In this document: piece after piece, positions 40,730 to 51,202 of the stretch
Numbering within the stretch: the stretch's first letter is position 1
Layout of the letters: the number at the start of each line of letters is the position of its first letter
DNA from: Azadirachta indica
Taxonomy: Eukaryota; Streptophyta; Magnoliopsida; Sapindales; Meliaceae
DNA length: 64,000 bases
Assembly: GCA_022749755.1 (NCBI GenBank)
Contig: CM040452.1
Location: 3,986,350 to 4,050,349 of the forward strand
Direction: 5' to 3'
Position numbers and translations under genes: made by a program
The notes under the pieces: generated by a model
Told to the model about the DNA's origin: nothing
Database searches by the model: none
What the model saw: only the letters and a program-made list of their open reading frames with translations

Positions 40730-43700
40730 CACAAGTTTTTGAGAGAGAGAGAGGGACAAAGAATAGATATAGATCGCCAAATGTGAAATGCAAGACAGAT
40801 AAGTGTATGCTCAAGTGTGAAAGCTTGTCCTTGCACGGGGATAAACTAGTAGCTGAATATGCCACATATATACCTGCATGCATTCCAAGCCAAAAATCCA
40901 TGAGTGTGAAATAACTTTTGAGATAATTAAATGAACTTAAGTAATTATCCATATTTGACAATCAGCACGTTTTTTAAGGAAAGTCAAATCAATTTCGATG
41001 TCACGAAACTAATTTTTAAATTTGCAATTCTTAATCATTGAACAGACCACAATATCAAGTTACTACTTCTTCAAATAAAGCATCTGTCATCTCAACCATA
41101 TAAATAATAATTATAGGATCACTATTTTTAGAATTACCAATGATCTCTAATAAGAAAATGAAAACTAAAACCCATATGCAAAAGACCCCTATTTAAAATC
41201 TAATAATTGCAAACTCTATACTAAATGCCACACATAACCTAATTAGAGATCCCTATTTCCAATCCTAATAACATACAACTTAACACAAAATACACAAACT
41301 TAAAACTGAAACGCCTTCAATGGCCTGAAAAAGTTTGAATTTCCAACGTACCAAGACCCTCGCCACATAATGAATTGAAGCTAGGAAGAGCAGAACATGG
41401 AGATATTGATACACAAAAGTTAAAGGAAAAGAAATAAAAACGTTTTTTAACCCTATCTCAGGCAGCTACACAGAGATTAAGCTACAAGAAGCAACTTGTT
41501 CTCATGACAATCCAAAAAAACGATTTTACCACAACAAAACTAATTCTTATACTGTAGATAAAACTAATGAAAGCTAATTCCAATTATTAACTCCCAACAA
41601 AACTAATTCTTACACTGGAAAAAACAAATAGTGAAAGCTAATTAGCTAATTCCAGTTAATACCAAAATCAAATTGCAAATACAACCAATGATTATGAACA
41701 AAAGCACACAAATTTAGTACTTCCAAGGGTAAAAGATTAAAGTTCAATACAGAAAGAACTCAATCGGATTTGTGGAAGCAGAGATTAAATTTGGAAAATA
41801 AAACATTAAATTAATCAACTTTTACCTAAATCTTCGTAATTCTTCAAAGAATTTCGATTTCGAGCAAGACCATAGCCGCGTAGAGAGCAATGAGATTTGG
41901 CGCCAGCGCGGGAGAGTGAGCGAGAGACGAACAGAGAGCAATGAAGGTTTGAATTTTTGGCAGTGAGGGAGAAACAGAGAGATTTTAATTAATTAAAACA
42001 AAAAGTTAAATACAACATAAAGAATAACAACAAATAGGTCCCTGGGATTTAAAACAACAACAGACAATGACATATTGTTATAATTTATAACAAATAAGTC
42101 CCCAGTAGGAAACAAACAAAATCACGAAATAAAAATCTGATTAACATCATCAAATCAGATTACTATTATTGTAATTTCAATTGATATCATCATATTACTT
42201 TAGCAAGAGATAATAAATTAAGAATTATTTAATCAATCTAAAGACTTTTACTATATCATCTTTAATTTTATAAAACAATAATATTTTTATTAATAAAAAA
42301 GATTTAACACTCACTCAGATATAAAATATAAAATATATTATTTATAAAATAATTAAATATAAGATTATTACTTCTAAGCCATATTTAAAAAGGATTTAAG
42401 AAGTTAACCTATTAATCTATACAACATTCTTTTAGTTATATGCTATTATTTTTATTGTATCAATTAGTTTTCAAGGTGTTTTAATTTATTGAAATTATTA
42501 AAAATATAGATCTTTTAAATTGTAGTGGTAATTGAACTCTTAGATGGTCAAAATCAAAGTCCATGTAGTTGCATTCTTGATCTTGGACTTTTTGGCCTGG
42601 ATGTTAGAGCCCAGCGAAGCCACCCGTACAGCATCCTCATAGACTCTTATGATTGTCACACCCTAACACACTCGATCTTTTGTACCGTGATAGCACGGGT
42701 TGCTCTGCTAGACCCGTGATACGCAACATAAAGCCTTTAACCTTGTTTATAGAGAAATATTATTTTCCATCCTCAAATTGTGAAGAGATTTGAAGTTAAA
42801 ATCTCAAATATAAATTTATTTTTATTTGTTTTTAGATTTTGTGTAATATCAAATTTTTAAACAATCAATTTAATGTAATTTATAAGCACGTTAAATTTGT
42901 ACAGTGTTACGTCATATTCGACTTAGGCTTGATATAATTAAAATTAATAAAAAAAATAACAACTTAAATATTATTTTTTAAGTTTAAATTGTAATCATTT
43001 GATTGAATTAAAAGTATAGATGAGAATTTATGATTTATTTTTTAATTAAGTAAAAAATCTCCTAGAAATTGGATATATGAAACATTCTACTATGATTAAA
43101 TATATATATAATTTTTAATAAAAACAATTTATTAAATAAAAAAGTTTTAGAAAAATGGTAAATATAACTGAATTACATTTTGTAGAGCACAAAAGTAGTG
43201 TTATTGGAATTCAAAACCAATAGAAGGTAGATATTGTTGGAAAATCAAACAAAAGAATGAGCGTAATTTTATTGACTAGATATTTAATTTCATTAATAAA
43301 TATTGTATAATAAAAATAATGAATCAAAGCTAAATAAATAAATAAAAAAAATAAATTTATGTTATAAAAATAAAAATATATACGAGCAATCTTATCGGTG
43401 CTGCAACGGATACCTTTGGTGATCAAACAATGATATTGCCAATACTATGAAATTTTTTTTAAAATAATTTATTTGTGAGATAAATAAATTTATTATCAAT
43501 GGATGAAACTAAATCTACTTTTAATCAATAGTTTATTTTTTAAAATAAAAAATTATTTCAAAATCAGTTATATATTATATTTTCCTAAATTTTATATAAA
43601 TGTTTTCAAATTTAATGTGTATGATATCATATCAAAATAAAAATGATGATCACAATAATAGGAATCCGTACGGTGTCATTCTAAAATCTTGCAAATAAAT

Positions 43701-44307
43701 ATAATGATTTGATGCATATTTGATTGTCACACAAAGTGGTTTCAAAATTATTAAATTAAAATTGTACACGTAATGTAAAAAATATTCAATCGTGTACTTG
43801 TACGTCAAATTTTTTAAAATTGTACACGTAATGTAAAAAAAATCAACAAAATATTTTTTAAATAATATGAAAATATTTTTTTAAATAATTTAACGTATTA
43901 AAAAAATTTAAAAGATTTTACTCTAAAAATTAAAAATTTAAGATTCTATTAGTGTAAATAAAATATTTTTTTTTCAAAATGTATGATAAATTTTCTTCGT
44001 TACGGTCAAGCAAAATTATAAGAAAAAAATGAAATAAAAAATGTTTTTAATCAGCAAGGTGAAGTAATATTTATACTAATTAAACAAGCTATTATTAAGA
44101 AGAGGCAACAACAATTTCAAACTATTTTATCATTAAATGGTAGCAAGCTCTTTCTAGAAACATCAATGGAGAAATTAAAGATTAATTTCTGCTAATCATC
44201 ATCCATTAAGTACTCGATTCAAGTTCAGAAGATCAATGGAAACTTCAACCCTAGCTAACTAGCTATATCTACAAGCATACTTCTGCTTTTAATCTCTAAC
44301 AAAACTA
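40730..44307. other. Intergenic between the PRP17 copy and HSFB4
   Basis: After the putative PRP17 first exon the DNA is AT-rich. A less AT-rich patch lies at about 42530-42725 without a recognisable gene. A 25-base direct repeat containing TTGTACACGTAATG occurs at 43758-43782 and 43816-43840. The end is the 3' side of HSFB4. Confidence 0.55.
41826..41950 (-). promoter_or_regulatory. Putative non-coding first exon / promoter of the PRP17 copy, with an E2F-like site
   Basis: On the minus strand a GC-richer segment ends in TTTAG/GTAAAAG, a plausible splice donor. It contains TTTGGCGCC at 41896-41904 (plus strand), matching the E2F consensus TTTSSCGC. If real, it would be the 5' UTR exon of the PRP17 locus with a roughly 1-kb UTR intron. 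I could not find a clean acceptor near 40735. Confidence 0.35.
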
Positions 44308-45309
44308 CTACAACCGTTGATGATCATGATCATCAATCTTTCGTGCTGAAGGATGTAATCTCTTCTTACCACTAAGTGGAACCCCAAACAGCTTCACTGT
44401 AGAACTCTTGATCTGCTCTTCACCATTGATATTTCCATCATCATCATCTTCAGATGAACGTCCCAATTCTCTGATCTGCGTAGGTTCTGTAGCAGCTGAT
44501 CTTTGCTCGAAGCTGGACGATACTGGTTTTACGTGATTCTGAATGAAGAAGATGATATCATTGTAGAGATTTTTCATGTGTGCTAGTTCAGATAACAGCG
44601 TGTAGTTCCTCCTGCGCAGCCGTTGATTATCTTCTGTAAGTGCTGCTAGAATATCATGATCTGGTGATGATCTTGCTTTTGGTGGTGCTGATGGCAACAG
44701 TAATGGAGAATCAACCCAGTAAAAGTTGTCATGATGATTATAGTGATCTGGTTGTCGCAAAAATGGAGTAAATATTTGTTGTTGTGTGCTGTTGCTGTTG
44801 TTGTTGCTCAAAATACTGCATTACCTGATGATTATGCTGAGGGCTTTTCCTTCTATGGATTTCTGACAGTAAATGTTTTGCTCCTTTTCTGAAGTATTCA
44901 TTAGCAAACTCCCATCTGTCTGCGACAATCTTCTTGAATCCCTGAAAGAGGAGCAGAAACCCACATAAAAAATGCAATTTAATTTGCAAATTAACCCAAA
45001 TCCAGATTGCCAAGAAATTTAATTTGTGCATTAATTGTTACTCACATAGGTGTTGAGTTGTCTGACAAAGCTTGAGAAATTGTTGTGCTTGAAGAAATTA
45101 GGGAGGAGATCTCTAGCAAATTCAGGAGGTCTCCAGACAACAAAAGTGGTTTGATCTTCACCCCAAGAGACAATGTGATCAGTGAGAGGATCATCAACAA
45201 GCTGGTACGTTTTTGTCAAAAATGGAGCTGGAACTGCCTTCTGAGAATCCACTGAAAACACCATTTCTTCACATGACTTCTCCATTGCAGCAGCACTGCA
45301 CAAAGCCAT
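44308..45309 (-). CDS. HSFB4: Class B heat stress transcription factor, HSFB4-like (2 exons, frame break in poly-Q tract)
   Basis: DNA-binding repressor-type heat shock factor. Exon 1 (45046-45309, 88 residues) and exon 2 (44308-44941) are joined at the conserved HSF intron position inside the DNA-binding domain (RQLNTY / [12 protein letters not shown]). The domain (about residues 27-120) contains [36 protein letters not shown] and [20 protein letters not shown], closest to HSFB4. Downstream come a coiled-coil oligomerisation region ([20 protein letters not shown]), the class B motif KLFGVPLSG and a basic KKRLHP tail. Oddity: exon 2 is 634 nt, one base too long. The frame of the DNA-binding domain runs into a stop shortly after a Gln run, while the C-terminal half is in the +1 frame. 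The break lies around 44784-44790. As written, the product would lose the oligomerisation and repressor motifs. Confidence 0.9.
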
Positions 45310-45720
45310 TTTACTTACCAGTGATAATTATTTCTAGCTAGCTGGAGTATCTGATATATGATCAACTGAAGCTTCTTCTTCAACTTATACTCTATTTCGG
45401 GTAGTAATAGCCAGACCCCCCAAGTTCTTATTTTCTACAAATAAAGACATAATTTTTTCATTTGTAACAAATAAGTCCCTACTTCTTATTCAACTAACTA
45501 AACATCTTGAGCAGTGAGTTTCACGTTATAATACCAAAATCACCAAAAATTAATATTTTATATAAGGATGATTTTGTCATTTTAATTAGAGTAAAAGACT
45601 TATGTGTCACACTAAGCCACAATATGACATTATTTGAAAAACTATAATAAATTAGGGATTTTAAATGTTATTATCCCTAATTTTTTTAAAGTGCTCCGAA
45701 TATTGCTGTTCAAAACCCTA

Positions 45721-45751
<31 letters not shown>

Positions 45752-48700
45752 ATTATAATTTTATAACTTTATCAAGCAGAAACATATGACTATGTCACTA
45801 AAACAAAAGCAAATTAATTCTCTATTCTTTCTGCTGCTGCCGGTGCTGCTGGATCTCTCTCTCTCTCTCTCTCTATCTATCTAAATAGCTAGCAAGCAAC
45901 CTCACTGTTGTTTCTAACTTTAAGAAGCATATTTGTCAGTAAACTATTTCAATAATTTCAAGAAAATTACTAATATAATAATAATTAACATCCATATTAA
46001 TTAGCTATTGATCGTTCTCTTGTCAGTAGTATTGGTAGTGGTGGATGGATTATATATATATATATATATATGTAGATAATCACTTGTTTCATTCAGATCA
46101 TGCATGCAACCATTTTATTTATATTATATATTCTTGCTCGATTATTAGGGCACTCACTCCAGTTTTCAGTGCGCTGGACTGCTGGCTAGCTTTACTAAGA
46201 AAGTTTGACTGTACTTCTTTGCTTTGTAGTTGTATTCATACAGAGAAAAAGAAGATAAAGAACATAAAAATTTTCAGAAAGGTGAAGTGCGCAAATCATC
46301 ATCAGAGCTTCATTCAAGATTCTTTCTTTCTTTGTGGTTTCCAAATTTTGAAATCCAATTTCATTACTTTTTGGTCAATAATATTCATGAGTCTAAAGTT
46401 TGTAACTTGCCTTCTTTGCATGTATATATACATATACATATATATATATATATATTACTTGACAATAAATTTTGATCAAATTTGTATGAATTAAGTTTCC
46501 AAATTCACAAATTTATCATATTTAAAGTAGACTCTTACACGGAAGTATTGGGACTTCAATTTTTGGAATAGTAGTTGCATTATAGATAAGTCTGAATTAG
46601 ACAAAGATTAAAATATTAAAAATTAAAAAATATATTTTTTAATTGTGATTCCTCCCTCCCTAGGAGGGACATTATATTCTTATCTAGATAGATGGAACTT
46701 CGTAGTTTGTGAACATAATGTGATCTTCAAATTGAGTAGAGATAACCTTGATATACATAAAATATTTTATTATTTACGAAAAAAATATAATAACTAATTT
46801 TTTGATCTAATATATTTACTTTCGTGTATTCATTCACATTAGAACAGATATAATATTTTACCTCAAAATTAATCTGTAACACTTCTTATAATATTTTATA
46901 TTACTTAAATTTTATGACATTTGAATAATTATTTATCTAAAGTTTTGGACGTAGTTGGATACTCTTTTATATTTCAAGTTCAAATAACTATAAAAAAAAA
47001 AAAAAGAGTTTGATGATTCATAAATAAAAGTATCATGTTACTATTCATTTTTTTAAAAAAATATTTATATAAATATAACAAATCATTTCATTTTATAAAT
47101 AAACATATTTTTTTTAAAATGTATTAACTTCATTTTACAAATAACAAATTTTTGTAATTGATGTATTTCAAAATATATATGATTAGTATATATCCACATA
47201 AAGATTGAGCAGTGGTTTTATGTATGCAAAGTTGTTTTTTATTTGAAGTGATTGATATATTAAGCATCTTCAAACAACTCATGGAATATTATTCTCAAAA
47301 AATGTGTCGAAGATTGGATGTAACATCACACCGTTCATTTGTTTCTTTTTATTTATTTTTATTTTTCTTTTCTTTTTAATTACTTTTTTCAGAAAATTTG
47401 GTCTTCTCCTTAAAGAGGAATCTCAACGACTACAAGGGATTCTCATATGTATTTACTGTAATTTGTCAATAGAGACAGAAGTAAGAATTAGAATAATTAG
47501 TATTAATTAATTAAGATTTACTATTAAGTTAAAAAGTAATTTCTTAAAAGAAAGAGAGAGAGGATTACATTGATTGTATATTAATTAATATATATTTTTT
47601 AAGTTCTTCCAAGCCGGTGGCTATAATTAATTATAAAATATGTCACGGGAGTGCCTTGGAATTTACATTTGAAATAAAAATTAATTAAGAATAGGTCAAG
47701 AATGTTCCTACTTCCTACCAATTAACATATCTTATTCTTCCTCTCTCTTTGCTTATATTTATATATATAAAAAAAAGTTAATCTACTCCAATGCATACAT
47801 TAGGTGTATTGCTTATATATATATATATATAATATATATATATATAATTTATAAATCATTAAATTTATACACTTTTAATTGTTAAAAATTTTAAATATAA
47901 TATATACATTAATTATATATATCAAATTAATATCAATAGTTGAAGGTATATAAATTTAATAAATTATAAATGATATAAATATATGTATAAAATATATATA
48001 TATTAAATTTTTAAGCTTTGTGTTAAATGTTTCAAGTTTTTTATTTAACTTTAATTTTTAATATTTCATGTATTATGATTGAGTTTTGGACTTTCACGTA
48101 AAATATTTTAAATTTATCGCTGACACTAGAACTAATATATTATCATATTATATTTGACATAGTCAGGATGTGATAATACTGATATTGATACATTCTGAGT
48201 TTTATTAAAACTTTGCAGTTGAGCGTCTTTAGGCGAGAGTAGTCTTAAGATGGATAATCTCTTCTTGCATTTATGTTAAGACTACAAGTTATGTCAAAAA
48301 ATTGAATGATTTTTTTTTCTCAACTCTTTTGTTGTAATATCTAATTTTTCATTACAATTTTTTTTTTTGGTTGTATTTCATGAGTTTATGAGACTTATAA
48401 TAAAAGAATAAAAAATTATAACAGAAGAGGTGAAGATTATACCAGAAAAATTAGCAAAAGGTAAATAAAAGTACTGGTATATGCATATGTATCATAGGCC
48501 CACCCAAAATTTATAGACAATATGATTGTGTGAGACATGGGTGTATATATGAAACTTAAAGAAGATATCATACTATTCACATATATGTGTAACTCGATGA
48601 TTGGTTGGTCTTTTTTAAACTTTGAACTACTGGTAATGCTACGTAGATATTCCAAAGTTAATTTAAAAATAAATAAATAAATAAATAAATTAATTAATTG

Positions 48701-51202
48701 AATAATTGGGAAGATTCTATTCCAATTACAAGACCTAGTTAGACCCACTCATAGACAAATATGTTACAATTTACATCATATGAACATGATATCTCTTTCA
48801 TTTCCATGTGACCATTCACCTTTTTTTTTTTTAAAAAAAAAAAAGACAGAAAGAGAGAGATTTGTCTTATTGTAGCACAAATCTAAATGCATAACATGTG
48901 AATATGGATGAGAAAGCAGGTAAAATCTATCTTCCTTAAAGCAAATTGATTTTTGGATTCTTTAGCCAAAAAAAGAAGAAAAAGTTGAATACATGCATAG
49001 AAATCCATGTGTGAAAGTGAATTAAGTATTTATTATAAAGTTAAATTTATGGGAAAGGTTATAGTACTTATGAAAGTACTGTATAGTTCCTTTTTTTTTT
49101 TTTTTACAATTCCCAAATTTTTTATTAAATTTACTCTTTAAATTTGACTAAACTTGAACTTCATCTCAAAGAAGAAAAAAAAAAGAGTGGTTGTATAATT
49201 CTCAATTCTTTAAGATGCCTACTTATAGTTTAGTAGTGTTTATGTGGGAGAGAAAGCATTCGAGTCTTCTTTATTGCATTGAGATAAATTTTGTTTAAAT
49301 TAAAAGTAGATTTTGTCCAAATTGCTAAAAACTTTTATGAGGATGTTAAACTTACAGCGATCTATTCAATTTTTTTTTAATGAGAAAATGTTCTTGCGAA
49401 GCTTAAATTTCTCTTCTTTTTAGTAAAAATATTTTAAAATATATTATAACAATCTTGATAGACATTTAACTTATGTTAAATGAAATAAATACTTCTATTT
49501 TTTTATTACTTATTAATTAGAATAATTATTTTAAATTGTAAAAAAAATTGATAGTTAAAATAGAATAAATTTGATAATAGACAAATTTTAAAATATTGAA
49601 AAAAAAAAATAGAGGAACTCAAAGTAATTAGGTGTCTATATGATCAAATATATTCACATGCAATGAAGATCTAAATCAAATTTCAAATTCATAATTTAGT
49701 TTTATTATTCAAAAAGAAAAGGATTTGAAAATCTTGGATTTTAGCATAATTATATCTCATGCATTTGTCTGCCAAATTAAGAGGTTTCATTCATTTCATT
49801 TCACAAATTGATTTAGAATTCTAATGATGAATGCATCTTTCACTCTCTCTCTTTCTGTGTTCGTGGGTCACCAAAATTTGTTGGTATATTCAACTATATA
49901 TATGTTAATTAATTGATTATTTATTTATTTATTTTTCTTTTTTGAAAGTTAGTTTGAAGATGCTTGAGAATACCAAGAACAATTGTAAGGAGCAATAATG
50001 TTATAATATTTTTTGAAGCTTTTGATGTCAATTTTTTTATAAAAAAAAGTTAAAAAGGTAAAAAGATACTCTTTGGGATGAGATGGGTTGCAAGACAAAA
50101 TATGCTTTAGAGAGGAAAGACAAACAACACGGGGGTCAAGCTCCATCAAAAGCATTATATGTAATTCATTCATTTCTATGTACTTAAAAGACTCTCTTTT
50201 TATTTGCCTTTCCTCTCTCCTTTCGTTTATATGCTTGAAATAAGGTTAAAGTCCTTAATTTTAATTCTTTGGACTTCAAAATAGGTAAATTCTTATTCAT
50301 CAATTATTTTTTGTTGGGGGAAAATTAAACCCACAAAAACCATTAATTCAGTTCTTACACTACTCAGCCATCGAGCTAAATTTCAATATAAGTTTGAAAG
50401 TGAAACAATGACACCACTTTCGTTCACAAATCACAAGACATTCTTCAAAACAGACCTCTAATACAACACACAACATCCTGCCCAAAACACCTAACTACAC
50501 ATCTTGCAATCCAATGAAATTGTATTTTGTATGTCCAATTAGAGAGTGTCAATGCTCATACCTAAAAGTGATGCAGATTTTGGAGAATTCATCCATGCAG
50601 TATATTTAGACTTAACAAATAAAATTTACATTTATTTTGAATAAATTATCAAAATAGTTATAAAATTACAAGGGTCAAATGGGGTAGATATGTACAAGTG
50701 TAAAGAAAGCCTGCTATATAAAGAATGATCTAACAATTGGCTAATGTTCACCAGGATTGCAGTATCATTGTATACTTGTGTACTTGTTTTGAGCTGATGA
50801 GTAGGTCACTTCTCCTCACACTACGGCTATCATTCTTCCACCTCATCTTGCCAGCTGATGCTGCTGTCCTACTTGGCAGCTTATAAGTACGACATGAATT
50901 CATCTACATATATCCCACATTTTCCATTTCAAGTTCTTGATAATGTACTTCGTGAATCTTGTAAAAGTTTTTAATCCGGCAGAACTTTTCAATGCTTCTA
51001 TAACTTCAGCCATAGAACGTATAACGTGATTATAAACAGCAACCCTGTAAAGTTTTGATTCTACAGGATAAGTAAAACAAAGTTGGTAATTTAAGGTTCA
51101 TGAGATGGCAACGAGTCAGGTTATGTGGTACTGGCTTGCCACTAGGTTCTATAACTCCAGACAAAGTTTATGGTTTCCGCTTATAGCCAATCCGACAACA
51201 AT
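45310..51202. other. Intergenic, HSFB4 upstream region to PPR gene 3' end
   Basis: HSFB4 upstream DNA carries two CT/GA-rich tracts (45719-45751 and 45853-45872), of the kind bound by plant GAGA-binding BPC proteins. The rest is AT-rich with TA microsatellites at about 46056-46072, 46428-46457 and 47817-47848 and an (AAAT)n repeat at 48667-48695. No gene recognised. The last 400 bases are likely the 3' UTR of the PPR gene. Confidence 0.55.
45719..45872. repeat. Paired (CT)n tracts upstream of HSFB4
   Basis: Two CT-rich runs, about 33 and 20 bases long and about 100 bases apart, lie 410-565 bases upstream of the HSFB4 start codon. Between them is a CTG-rich patch. They could be a GAGA-type regulatory element or simple microsatellites. 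Confidence 0.7.

Noticed and set aside
46045..46494. 149-residue plus-strand open frame upstream of HSFB4
   Set aside because: Built largely from TA microsatellite translation (Tyr-Ile repeats) at both ends.
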